Source of the DNA: Clostridium sp. CAG:568
GTDB taxonomy: Bacteria; Bacillota_I; Bacilli_A; RFN20; CAG-288
Direction of reading: 5' to 3'
DNA: 25,615 bases
Assembly: GCA_000434395.1 (NCBI GenBank)
Contig: FR878776.1
Span: 1-25,615 of the forward strand
The position numbers and the translations under genes are program-made. Under the pieces are notes generated by a model. That model made no database searches and had not been told where the DNA came from. It was given only the letters and a program-made list of their open reading frames with translations. Below, piece after piece: positions 1 to 7,827 of the stretch (the stretch's first letter is position 1; each line of letters opens with the position of its first letter).

Positions 1-17
1 ATATCCTAGCTAAGCAT

Positions 18-47
18 AAGAAAACTCGGCTTAAAGCCGAGTCTTTT
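18..47. terminator. Bidirectional rho-independent terminator after pepC
   Basis: A 7-bp perfect stem, ACTCGGC (24-30) and GCCGAGT (36-42), encloses a 5-nt loop. On the minus strand it is followed by TTTTCTT (positions 24 down to 18), which fits termination of the aminopeptidase gene ending 18 nt away. On the plus strand it is followed by CTTTTATA, so it could also stop transcription entering from a gene left of the window. Confidence 0.85.
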
Positions 48-60
48 ATATCAATCGAAA

Positions 61-1398
61 CTAAAGAGCTAAAGAACCCATAGGATCCCAAGCTTCAAGT
101 TCGATAGGATCTTGTTCGAGGATCTTAACTTCATCTTCAGTCAAATACTTCTTGTCGATGACTGCTTGATAGACAAACTCATTGAACCAGTCATCGGACA
201 TGACGAAGTAGCCTTTATCACCGATTGCATCACCCCAAGAGTTTTCAACTCTCCAACGGTTAGGCTTGTTATCGACGATATTGACACCAGTGATGACCAT
301 AGCATGAGTCATCAAGGATTCGCCATAATCAACTCTTTCGGCTTTAGTCATTCCAAACTCAGTTCCAAGTACCTTGTTGACATTCCACATCTCAGTAGAC
401 ATCACACCATCAGGTGTGTAGGAGAACTGTCCGACATCACTTCCGAACCATACAACTCTATTGTCGGAAAGTTGCTTGATTACAAGCTCTTTAACTCTTT
501 CGATAGGAAGGTTAATGTATAAGACTTTGTTTCCACCTTCAACGTTGTTGAGGTACTTGACAGTAAAGGCCTTCTCAAACGGATAACGAGGACCAGGACA
601 AGAGAGAACTGAAACATAATCATCCAATTTCAATCCGACATACTCGTCGAAGAATTCCTTAGGAGTAATGTCAGCAATGCGACCAAACTTCTTGTCTTCA
701 TCGACATACTCAAAAGTAAACTTAACAGGAGGTTCGCCTAAGCAAACAGCCAAGATATGATAGACTTCAGAAAGCATCTTTTCTTTCAAAGGACGAAGTT
801 CTTCAACTGTTTTCTTTTCTTCTTGATGTAACTTTCTCAAGGTACAAGCATATTCACGAAGCTTCAATGTTATGTACTTATCCATAGCTTGAGTATTAGA
901 AGATGATGCAGTTTCAGGATAGACATCCTTAGGACATACACCATATTTTTCAACCAAGTTTACAAACATTGTCCACTGGCCACCATCTCCTATAGGAGAA
1001 GACAAAAGGAAATCAGTGATACGTGATCCGTTAGGTTCATCGATTGTTTTAAGAATATTCTCAAGGAAGAAGTTAGACTTCTCTAACTTATCCCAAAATA
1101 AAGGATAAGCTTGAGAAAGTTCCATATTCTTAATTTTTAACTTCTTCATGACCTCGAGACGCATTACATTGGTAGCAGCAAACATCCAGCAACGTCCAGA
1201 TCTCTTTTGATTGGTGATATCTCCAGACTCGACATTAATAGAATATTGGTGAGTCATCAAGGCTTCAACAGATTTATTGATTGAAACAGCCGGAATACCC
1301 TGAGCCATAACAGCACCTTGAACAGCTTCACTCTTAGATTCAGCAAATTCTTTTTTAAACTTCTTCAACTCATCTTCAGTAATAGCTTCAAAACTCAT
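61..1398 (-). CDS. pepC: Aminopeptidase C (bleomycin hydrolase family, peptidase C1B)
   Basis: This is a cytoplasmic thiol aminopeptidase that removes N-terminal residues from peptides; family members form barrel-shaped hexamers. The papain-type catalytic set is complete in a 445-residue protein: Gln64 and Cys70 in QKRSGRCWMFA, His365 in LMTHAMVITG and Asn386 in VENSWGD. The positions and length match the family (Peptidase_C1_2). I place the start at the ATG at 1398. A GGAGG at 1407-1411 lies 8 nt upstream, and it overlaps an earlier in-frame ATG at 1413, which is therefore unlikely to be used. The gene is transcribed alone, ends at a TAG and is followed by a strong hairpin terminator. Its likely role is peptide turnover and amino acid supply. 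Confidence 0.96.
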   Translation of the reverse strand: MSFEAITEDELKKFKKEFAESKSEAVQGAVMAQGIPAVSINKSVEALMTHQYSINVESGDITNQKRSGRCWMFAATNVMRLEVMKKLKIKNMELSQAYPLFWDKLEKSNFFLENILKTIDEPNGSRITDFLLSSPIGDGGQWTMFVNLVEKYGVCPKDVYPETASSSNTQAMDKYITLKLREYACTLRKLHQEEKKTVEELRPLKEKMLSEVYHILAVCLGEPPVKFTFEYVDEDKKFGRIADITPKEFFDEYVGLKLDDYVSVLSCPGPRYPFEKAFTVKYLNNVEGGNKVLYINLPIERVKELVIKQLSDNRVVWFGSDVGQFSYTPDGVMSTEMWNVNKVLGTEFGMTKAERVDYGESLMTHAMVITGVNIVDNKPNRWRVENSWGDAIGDKGYFVMSDDWFNEFVYQAVIDKKYLTEDEVKILEQDPIELEAWDPMGSLAL

Positions 1399-1406
1399 TA
1401 TTTTAT

Positions 1407-1429
1407 CCTCCATGCAAATTTATATTATA
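1407..1429 (-). promoter_or_regulatory. -10 element and ribosome binding site of pepC
   Basis: On the minus strand a perfect TATAAT (1424-1429) is followed after 12 nt by GGAGG (1407-1411), 8 nt before the chosen ATG. Transcription would begin near 1417, giving a very short leader and excluding the ATG at 1413. The -35 region (about 1447-1452) is poor. Confidence 0.55.
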
Positions 1430-1829
1430 AAGGCTAAATATAATAAATAAGATATGTTGACCTATGGTTTTGAGAACGGCTTTATTCAAAACAAACTAGC
1501 ATTCAAAAGCATATTACTATTTAATCTCTCAATAATTGATAATCCACACTGATTAAAGCAAAAGAAAAGAGCAAAAGAAAAGGAAGTAATAGTTACTGAA
1601 TTTAACTCTTTTGGAAACAAAGAAACAAATTTTATGGACAATTTAATATATGGAAAAGTAATTCCAGAAGAATTGAAAAAGGAATATAAACTTGGAAAAT
1701 ACAGGTTGAAAGACTAATTTACATATTTGATTATTTTATATAGCAATCACAACCAAGTATTTAATAACTATATAAATACAATTTGTTCTAATAATTGATA
1801 AAATTATACGGCTGGATTAAATAAATAAA
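1414..1829. other. Intergenic region between divergent pepC and aguA
   Basis: The 416 nt hold the pepC -10 element at the left and a 54-codon gene remnant at 1553-1717. There is also a weak inverted repeat, GTTTTGA (1467-1473) against TCAAAAC (1486-1492), with a 12-nt loop and no T tract. The last 110 nt before aguA are AT-rich; TATAAA at 1771 could be a -10 element but has no convincing -35. I see no RNA gene. Confidence 0.5.
1553..1717 (+). pseudogene. Unrecognised 54-codon gene remnant (3' end only)
   Basis: The frame opens after a TGA at 1550-1552 and runs 54 codons to TAA at 1715-1717. The residue pattern looks like real protein: a lysine-rich stretch, then VIVTEFNSFG, then YGKVIPEELKKEYKLGKYR near the end. 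There is no start codon near its beginning and no ribosome binding site. The only internal ATG (26th codon from the stop) would give 25 residues. I read it as the surviving C-terminus of a lost gene. I do not recognise the family, and chance coding in an A-rich stretch is possible. Confidence 0.35.
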
Positions 1830-2960
1830 ATGGAACTATCAAAAGAAAAATATTTAAATGATTCTTATTCAATGCCTTTTGAAGGCGAAGAACATCTTGG
1901 AACAGTAGTTGAACTTCCTTTTAGAACTGATGTTTGGAGAAATGACGCTAGATCAGCTCTTTGGGACTTCATGTCTGTAATTCTATCTATAGCTCAATTC
2001 GAAAAAGTCTATGTAGTAGCTTCAAAAGAAGCTTTGAGCAAAAATGCAGATATATTGTCTCCTTTGTTTTCTAACTTTAATGTTCAAGTCTTACCTATCG
2101 AATACGATGATTCTTGGGCTAGAGACAACGCACCAGTCTTCACAAGAAATAAAGAAGGTAAGATTTGTGGAGTGAATTGGGGATTCAATGCTTGGGGTGG
2201 AACATATAATGGTCTTTATGATTCATGGGACAAAGACAATTCGATGGGAACACCTCTTTTAAACTCATTAAATATAGATGAGTTTAAAATCAAGGATTTC
2301 ATCCTTGAAGGTGGATCAATTCACACAAATGGAAAAGGAACATTAGTGACTACCGAAGAATGTCTCTTATCCAAAGGAAGAAATCCTAATCTCACCAAAA
2401 ATCAAATAGAAGACACTTTAAAGAAAGTATTAGGTCAAAAGAAAATAATTTGGCTTCCTTATGGTGTCTATAACGATGAAACATCAGGTCATGTAGACAA
2501 TATGGCATGCTTCTTAGATGAAACACATGTCTTATTAGCTTCAATCGATGATAAGAACGATCCTATGTATGAAAGATATAAGATTGATTTAGAAGTATTA
2601 AAAAATGAAACTACAGCCGATGGAAAGAAAATAGAAGTTATAGAAATGCCTGTTCCTGGACCTCTATATATGAACAAAGAAGAACAATTGAGTCTAGCAA
2701 ATGATGACCACGCCATAGTAAGAGAACAAGGAAACAGATTAGCTGGATCATATGTCAATTTCTATATGGGAAAAGAGTTTATCATCCTTCCAACATTCAA
2801 TGATCCAAACGATCAAAAAGCATATGACATATTGAATTCCTTCTATAAGGGAAAGAAGAGAATCATACAGATTCCAGGAAGAGAAATTCTATTGGGTGGT
2901 GGAAATATACACTGTATTACAAAACAAATTCCAATGCCCAATTTAAAGGAGGAAGACTAA
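1830..2960 (+). CDS. aguA: Agmatine deiminase (agmatine iminohydrolase)
   Basis: This cytoplasmic enzyme hydrolyses agmatine to N-carbamoylputrescine and ammonia. The 376-residue protein belongs to the guanidine-modifying pentein superfamily (PAD_porph). Visible active-site residues are Asp99 in SWARDNAP, Glu160 in LEGGSIHTNG, His221 and Asp223 in SGHVDNMA, and the nucleophile Cys362 in GGGNIHCITKQIP. All are offset by only a few positions from the Enterococcus enzyme. The ATG at 1830 fits the family N-terminus, but the upstream sequence has no good Shine-Dalgarno, so initiation may be weak. It is followed after 1 nt by aguB. That pairing points to putrescine synthesis or agmatine use by hydrolysis, rather than the carbamoyl-phosphate-yielding route through putrescine carbamoyltransferase. 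Confidence 0.96.
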   Translation: MELSKEKYLNDSYSMPFEGEEHLGTVVELPFRTDVWRNDARSALWDFMSVILSIAQFEKVYVVASKEALSKNADILSPLFSNFNVQVLPIEYDDSWARDNAPVFTRNKEGKICGVNWGFNAWGGTYNGLYDSWDKDNSMGTPLLNSLNIDEFKIKDFILEGGSIHTNGKGTLVTTEECLLSKGRNPNLTKNQIEDTLKKVLGQKKIIWLPYGVYNDETSGHVDNMACFLDETHVLLASIDDKNDPMYERYKIDLEVLKNETTADGKKIEVIEMPVPGPLYMNKEEQLSLANDDHAIVREQGNRLAGSYVNFYMGKEFIILPTFNDPNDQKAYDILNSFYKGKKRIIQIPGREILLGGGNIHCITKQIPMPNLKEED

Positions 2961-2961
2961 A

Positions 2962-3834
2962 ATGAGAAAAGTAAAAGTTGCTGCACTTCAATTCAAATCA
3001 ACCAATTCATATGATGGAAATATAGAAAAGATAGACAATTTAATAAGACAAGCTAAAGAAGCCGGAGCTGACATCATCCTCCCTAGTGAATTATTTGAAG
3101 GAGACTATTTCTGCCAAATAGAAAACTACAAGAATTATCTTTTAGCTGAAGAATATGAAACTTCAAAAACTTTAGCACATTATCAACAATTAGCTAAAGA
3201 ATTGAACGTAGTCTTACCTATATCATTCTTTGAGAGATGTGGGAATGTCTATTACAATTCCATTTGCATCATCGATGCCGATGGAACAAAACTTGGAGTC
3301 TATAGAAAGACTCATATTCCAACCGGTGAATGCTATGAAGAAAAATTCTACTTCACTCCAGGAAACACAGGTTTTAAAGTGTTCAAAACAAAGTTTGGAA
3401 ACATAGGTGTTGCCATTTGCTGGGATCAATGGTTCCCAGAATGTGCAAGAATCATGGCTTTGAAAGGTGCTGAGATGTTGCTTTATCCAACAGCTATAGG
3501 ATCAGAACCTGTCTTAACAAAAGATTCTAAAGACCACTGGCAACATGTCATGCAAGGTCATGCCGCAGCTAATATCATGCCTGTCATAGCAGCCAATAGA
3601 ACTGGAGTCGAATCAATTAATAACTCTTCCATGAAATTCTTCGGCTCTTCTTTCATCGCCGACGAATTTGGTAACATTGTCGAATCAAAAGGTAGGGACG
3701 ATGAAGGATTCATCATCCATGAATTCGATTTAGACGCCGTTAGAGATAATAGAATAGATTGGGGTGTTTTCAGAGATAGAAGAGTAGAGATGTATAAAGA
3801 CATCCTCAAGGATGACGATTCAAATGGAAGATAA
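2962..3834 (+). CDS. aguB: N-carbamoylputrescine amidase
   Basis: This carbon-nitrogen hydrolase (nitrilase superfamily) cleaves N-carbamoylputrescine to putrescine, CO2 and ammonia, using the product of the gene before it. The protein has 290 residues, the usual size. The catalytic triad is visible: Glu43 in PSELFEGDYF, Lys116 in YRKTHIPTG and Cys153 in GVAICWDQWFPE. WDQWFPE and the TGECYEEKFYF stretch are typical of the AguB branch. A strong AAAGGAGG (2945-2952), inside the end of aguA, lies 9 nt before the ATG, so the two genes are in one operon and probably translationally coupled. The stop codon lies inside the next small gene. Confidence 0.95.
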   Translation: MRKVKVAALQFKSTNSYDGNIEKIDNLIRQAKEAGADIILPSELFEGDYFCQIENYKNYLLAEEYETSKTLAHYQQLAKELNVVLPISFFERCGNVYYNSICIIDADGTKLGVYRKTHIPTGECYEEKFYFTPGNTGFKVFKTKFGNIGVAICWDQWFPECARIMALKGAEMLLYPTAIGSEPVLTKDSKDHWQHVMQGHAAANIMPVIAANRTGVESINNSSMKFFGSSFIADEFGNIVESKGRDDEGFIIHEFDLDAVRDNRIDWGVFRDRRVEMYKDILKDDDSNGR

Positions 3835-4198
3835 AAACAATAAGGAAGAGAAAGGAATAAATCAATCAGGATATAAGCACCTCTATTTAAAGATATTCAT
3901 AGCTTTTCTCTTAGCTATGGCCTCTGCAACTGGATGCTTATTCATCGCATTTGCATATCAAGGCCAAGCGATGATTTTGTTTTGGTCTCTATTCCTTCTT
4001 CACATGTTAGAAATAGTATGCACTATATTCTGCTTTGCTGTTTCAAAAGCTGATTGTAATCTTCAAAATAAGAAGATCACACTGACTAGAATTATCTTCA
4101 TAGTCATGATAGTTTTCCTTTTGGCATTACTGATATTAGAAGCTATAGCATGGTGGACACCTACTAATCAAGATCCAAGTTTTTATACAATAAAGTAA
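3824..4198 (+). CDS. Small three-helix membrane protein, third gene of the agu operon
   Basis: I do not recognise the family. From the ATG at 3824 the protein has 124 residues: a short charged cytoplasmic N-terminus (EDKNNKEEKG), then three hydrophobic segments at about residues 20-43, 46-70 and 87-110, ending in a short polar tail. AAGGA at 3808-3812 is 11 nt before this ATG. An in-frame ATG at 3812 is possible but has no properly spaced ribosome binding site. The gene overlaps the end of aguB by 11 nt, so it is co-transcribed and may be translationally coupled. A polyamine-related role is only a guess from position. It has too few helices for a typical antiporter. Confidence 0.72.
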   Translation: MEDKNNKEEKGINQSGYKHLYLKIFIAFLLAMASATGCLFIAFAYQGQAMILFWSLFLLHMLEIVCTIFCFAVSKADCNLQNKKITLTRIIFIVMIVFLLALLILEAIAWWTPTNQDPSFYTIK

Positions 4199-4224
4199 AT
4201 CATTAGATGATTTAAAAGACTAGA

Positions 4225-6870
4225 CTATTCAATCGACTTTAAAGATTCCGCCATCGGAATCTTTTTAGTTTTGAAATTCAACAATAGAGATACAACTATA
4301 GAAGTTATAAATGCTATTACGAATGAAATGATATATGTAATCCAGTTGATATGATACAAGAAGGTTAATAGATCAGTTTTGTTTACTGATAAAACTAATA
4401 CTGCTAATGGGAATCCTAAGGCCAATCCTATTAAAGATCCAATCAATGAGTCAATAGCCAGTTCATATGCCAAGGTCATGCTTATCTCTTTAAAATGGAA
4501 GCCTAGAACTTTCATAGTAGCTATATCGCGTTTACGCTGTGCGATATTTAAACTAGTCAAGTTATAAATGACTACAACACATAATAAGATTGCGAATATC
4601 TTTACTACATCTGTCATAATGTTGATAGTAGAAAGCAAAGAATCCGCTCTATCTTTAATATCTTTTGCAGTGCTACAAGAAGATACATTATCTAGCTTCA
4701 TTATTTCTTCTTTAGTTTCTTCAGATTTGGACAAATCTTTCAAGGTTAAATAAAAAGTAGTAGGAGAAAATGTAGTATTAGGATATCCACTAGCTTTATC
4801 AAAAACACCTTTTAAAACTGAAGATTCAAAGATATAAGTCAGTTTTCTCTCATATATCTTTCCACTCAATACAATTTTTAAAGTGTCGCCTATTTCGATA
4901 TTCAATCTTTCAGCAGTTCTTTGATCCATGGTAAGACCACCATCGACATAGTAAGGAACTTTAAAATAATTAGAATTATCTTCGAGAATATTCAATGTTG
5001 TTTCTAATGAAGATTCATAAGAAACAGATACAGCTGCTTGAGATACTTTCTCAACCTTCTCTACATTTTCTAAACTTAGAAGATTGTTATAAACATCGTC
5101 CGTATTTCCTGAAGGTTTAACACTCATCTCGACATATTCATTCACGTTAAAATCTAGATCAACACCATAGTTCAAAGTATCTGATATTCCAAAGCCGCAA
5201 ACTAACAAAGCAGTACATCCTGTCATTCCTAGAATAACCATCAAGCTCTTTCCTTTGCTACTCAAAATATTCCTAATAGACATCTTTAAAACAATGCCAA
5301 AGTTATTAACTTTAGTCTTTTTATTAGCTTTTATCTTTTTCTCTTTTATTTCTTTATTTTTCAATCCAAAAATAAATACAAAGAAATCATGAATTGATAA
5401 AAGGATCACTCCGACAAATCCTAGATTTTTTCCAAATGACACCGGTCTAAATCCATGCTTCTCTCTAAAAGATTTGTACTTAGCATACAAACCTTTATCA
5501 CTATTATTAGTCTTAGTTCTCAAAGTATCAGCAGGCTTTTCTTTTATAACTGAATAAGAGAGGATAAAAGAACATAAACCCGCAACAATTATCAATGCCA
5601 ATAGCATGACTATAGACATCCAATAAAAGAAATGTATAGACATAGAAGGCATATCCCATAATAGATTATATTTAATTCCCATGACATTCGGAATTAATAA
5701 AGGACCTATTATGAATCCTAGTATTCCTCCAATCGAACATAGAACAACACCAAAGCTAACGAAGTAAGAATATATTTTCTTCTTTGGAACACCGATAGCC
5801 TTCATCACTCCTATTTCACTTCTACTCTTCAATATCATTTGTGAAATAGTAGTTAGGATAATTAATAATGAAACTAAAAAGAAAATGATAGGGAAGACGA
5901 ATGTCAACTGCATAGCTTGAGTCACGTCCTGATTTAAAGCTTGATACGATGGAAGAGATGAACTTTTATAAGCTAAAATAAAATTGGATTTGCCAGTGAA
6001 GTATTCATTTATGCTAGAAACAGCTGTGTCAGGATCATCTGTCTTTATCAATATTTGATTAGTGCTGCTCTGCATCAAACTAGTTAAATTTACCAATGAA
6101 TCATCGCTAGCGTTTAAATTCAACAATCTCAATACTAAATCCAACACTTTGTTGTTATAGTTCGCTTTTAAAAGATTATAAAGACAAGTAGCAAAACTAT
6201 TATTTGTGACTGAAACTATAGAATTAGAAAACGAGGAATTTTGAACACCTTCAGGATGATACATCGATCCTGTTATGTTCATATCAAATGTTATTTCATC
6301 GTCATAAACTATATTCTTGCCGCCCTCCAAGACAAATCGATCCAGCAAAGATTTTATAAAAGATGAGTATTGATTATTTATTGTTGAAATCATCATTTTC
6401 AAAGGATTAGTCATAGTGAAAGAAACCTTATCGCCGATAGATAATTCTTTATCCTTCATAAAAGAATTCATCATCAAACATCCTTCTTCTCCTTCTTTTA
6501 TCAAAGGATGGGACAATTTTGGAGATGCTTCGGTAGAGACGAAATAAACATTGCTGTTCTTTACGTTTGCAGTTAAATAAATTCTTTCTTCAATGAGATC
6601 TATGTTATAGAGAGTACGCATAGCAGTTCTATCATCGTCAGTTAAGCCTGTAGTGGTCACATACACATCTGCTAGATTTGTCTTCTCATACAAATTGTTT
6701 TGTCTTTCTAATATATTATTTGCATTAGAAGTCAATCCAGCAAAAAGGCAAAGAGACAAGAAAGAAATGACAATGATAGAAATCAATTGCTTTATATTCT
6801 TTCTCATCGATCTCATCAAAGATTTGAAAAGAATATTAAATGTGGATGATTTGTTCTTGCTCTTTACCAT
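4225..6870 (-). CDS. ABC transporter permease, FtsX/MacB type, two FtsX domains
   Basis: This 881-residue integral membrane protein is encoded directly after its ATPase. Helix 1 is at about 28-46. A large extracytoplasmic region (about 47-320) is followed by a first FtsX domain with helices near 322-344, 366-392 and 412-440, including the family-typical SEIGVMKAIGVPKK. After a charged linker with one more hydrophobic stretch (about 482-502) comes a second half: a helix near 542-563, a second extracytoplasmic domain, and a second FtsX domain with KRDIATMKVLGF and three helices near the C-terminus. Type VII ABC proteins of this kind usually move energy across the membrane (lipoprotein release, peptide or drug efflux) rather than importing solutes. 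The ATG overlaps the ATPase stop as ATGGTAA, with AGAGGA 6 nt upstream. No two-component sensor is nearby, so the substrate is unknown. Confidence 0.9.
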   Translation of the reverse strand: MVKSKNKSSTFNILFKSLMRSMRKNIKQLISIIVISFLSLCLFAGLTSNANNILERQNNLYEKTNLADVYVTTTGLTDDDRTAMRTLYNIDLIEERIYLTANVKNSNVYFVSTEASPKLSHPLIKEGEEGCLMMNSFMKDKELSIGDKVSFTMTNPLKMMISTINNQYSSFIKSLLDRFVLEGGKNIVYDDEITFDMNITGSMYHPEGVQNSSFSNSIVSVTNNSFATCLYNLLKANYNNKVLDLVLRLLNLNASDDSLVNLTSLMQSSTNQILIKTDDPDTAVSSINEYFTGKSNFILAYKSSSLPSYQALNQDVTQAMQLTFVFPIIFFLVSLLIILTTISQMILKSRSEIGVMKAIGVPKKKIYSYFVSFGVVLCSIGGILGFIIGPLLIPNVMGIKYNLLWDMPSMSIHFFYWMSIVMLLALIIVAGLCSFILSYSVIKEKPADTLRTKTNNSDKGLYAKYKSFREKHGFRPVSFGKNLGFVGVILLSIHDFFVFIFGLKNKEIKEKKIKANKKTKVNNFGIVLKMSIRNILSSKGKSLMVILGMTGCTALLVCGFGISDTLNYGVDLDFNVNEYVEMSVKPSGNTDDVYNNLLSLENVEKVEKVSQAAVSVSYESSLETTLNILEDNSNYFKVPYYVDGGLTMDQRTAERLNIEIGDTLKIVLSGKIYERKLTYIFESSVLKGVFDKASGYPNTTFSPTTFYLTLKDLSKSEETKEEIMKLDNVSSCSTAKDIKDRADSLLSTINIMTDVVKIFAILLCVVVIYNLTSLNIAQRKRDIATMKVLGFHFKEISMTLAYELAIDSLIGSLIGLALGFPLAVLVLSVNKTDLLTFLYHINWITYIISFVIAFITSIVVSLLLNFKTKKIPMAESLKSIE
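4241..4270 (+). terminator. Terminator of the agu operon, inside the end of the convergent permease gene
   Basis: AAAGATTCC (4241-4249) pairs with GGAATCTTT (4256-4264) around a 6-nt loop, followed by a T-rich tail TTTTTAGTTTT. It lies 42 nt after the stop of the small membrane gene. It falls within the last codons of the convergent permease gene, whose coding strand encodes MAESLKSIE there. Confidence 0.8.
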
Positions 6871-7565
6871 ACAATATCCTCTATGGATTCTTTACGTGGA
6901 AAATGAGAATCTTCCTCTATTTGACCATCACTAACTCTAATCAAATGAGTCGCTATTTTAGCTAAAGACGAATTATGTGTAACGATTATGACCGTAGTAT
7001 TAAATTTAGACGATAAGGAATAAAGCAGTTCTATAATCTTGCTTCCTGTCTTGCTATCCAAAGCTCCAGTAGGCTCGTCACAAAGCAATAATTTTGGATT
7101 CTTCACTACTGCTCTAGCTATAGAGACGCGTTGCTGCTCACCACCTGACAATTGAGAAGGATAGTTATTTGCTCTATTCTCTAATCCGACATCTTTCAAT
7201 ATCTCTTTAGGATCAAAAGGCTTCTTCACTATAGAAGCAGCTAAAGCAACATTTTCATAGGCAGTAAGGTTTTCCATCAAATTATAGAATTGAAAAACAA
7301 ATCCGATATCGTTTCTTCTAAAGTCTTCCAATTGACGACTGTTGAATTTAGATACATCTCTTCCAGCTAGAAAATAATTTCCAGCAGTAGCATTATCCAT
7401 TCCACCCAGCAGATTTAAAAGTGTTGTCTTTCCTGCTCCACTAGCTCCTAAGATGACGACAAATTCACCTTTTTCAATTGAAAAAGAAACACCTTTTAAT
7501 GCATGGACAAGGGTTTCACCCTTGCCATAGTCTTTCGTCAATGCTCTTCCTTCTATAAATGCCAT
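6864..7565 (-). CDS. ABC transporter ATP-binding protein, LolD/MacB-FtsE type
   Basis: This cytoplasmic ATPase of 233 residues powers the permease encoded next. Motifs in order: Walker A GASGAGKT (40-47), Q-loop Gln92 in FVFQFYNLM, signature LSGGEQQR (139-146), Walker B with catalytic Glu in LLLCDEPTGALDS (from 159), and H-loop His197 in IIVTHNSS. QFYNLMENLTAYENV is typical of the LolD/MacB subfamily. The start at 7565 has AAGGGA 8 nt upstream. It is the first gene of a two-gene minus-strand operon and diverges from the membrane protein gene at 7828. The Walker A has Ala in place of the common Ser or Cys, which is tolerated in this family. Confidence 0.95.
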   Translation of the reverse strand: MAFIEGRALTKDYGKGETLVHALKGVSFSIEKGEFVVILGASGAGKTTLLNLLGGMDNATAGNYFLAGRDVSKFNSRQLEDFRRNDIGFVFQFYNLMENLTAYENVALAASIVKKPFDPKEILKDVGLENRANNYPSQLSGGEQQRVSIARAVVKNPKLLLCDEPTGALDSKTGSKIIELLYSLSSKFNTTVIIVTHNSSLAKIATHLIRVSDGQIEEDSHFPRKESIEDIVW

Positions 7566-7592
7566 AATCGATATCCCTTACATAGTAAAATA

Positions 7593-7622
7593 ATTTTAAC
7601 AAGACTTAACACAAAGTAACAA
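7593..7622 (-). promoter_or_regulatory. Predicted promoter of the ABC transporter operon
   Basis: On the minus strand TTGTTA (7617-7622) and TAAAAT (7593-7598) are separated by 18 nt, predicting a start near 7586, just before the AAGGGA ribosome binding site. The match is moderate and the region is AT-rich, so this is tentative. Confidence 0.35.
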
Positions 7623-7648
7623 GAAATCATTGTTGCATGTTTAAGGTT

Positions 7649-7736
7649 TTGTATCATACAATCTAGCAATATTCATTTTAATAAAACTCAAATTAAGAAA
7701 CTATTTTTATCATTAGTAAGGTAGTTTCATTATGAA
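7649..7736. promoter_or_regulatory. Cluster of inverted repeats in a divergent intergenic region
   Basis: Three palindromic elements lie within 88 nt. TTGTAT-C-ATACAA (7649-7661) is a perfect 6-1-6 palindrome. GAAACTA (7697-7703) pairs with TAGTTTC (7722-7728). TTCAT-T-ATGAA (7726-7736) overlaps the second. None has a T tract, so they look more like operator sites than terminators. They sit between the start of the ABC operon and the start of the membrane gene at 7828. Confidence 0.35.
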
Positions 7737-7827
7737 CCAAAACAATACTATATATTTTTTACTATCTTTAATATAAAAAATCTTATAAAATATGAATAAG
7801 TTATGGAAGGAAAGGAGATATCAAGAT

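Noticed and set aside
112..522. A 136-codon open frame on the plus strand opposite pepC
   Set aside because: It lies wholly antisense to the conserved catalytic half of aminopeptidase C and has no family features.
1399..1413. Upstream in-frame ATG of pepC at 1413
   Set aside because: It overlaps the GGAGG ribosome binding site of the ATG at 1398 and would lie at the predicted transcription start.
1467..1492. Inverted repeat GTTTTGA/TCAAAAC as a terminator
   Set aside because: It has a 12-nt loop and no T tract and does not follow a gene on either strand.
7792..7827. ATG at 7792 for the four-helix membrane protein
   Set aside because: There is no ribosome binding site, and a likely -10 element (7784-7789) would place it upstream of the transcript; AAAGGAG fits the ATG at 7828.
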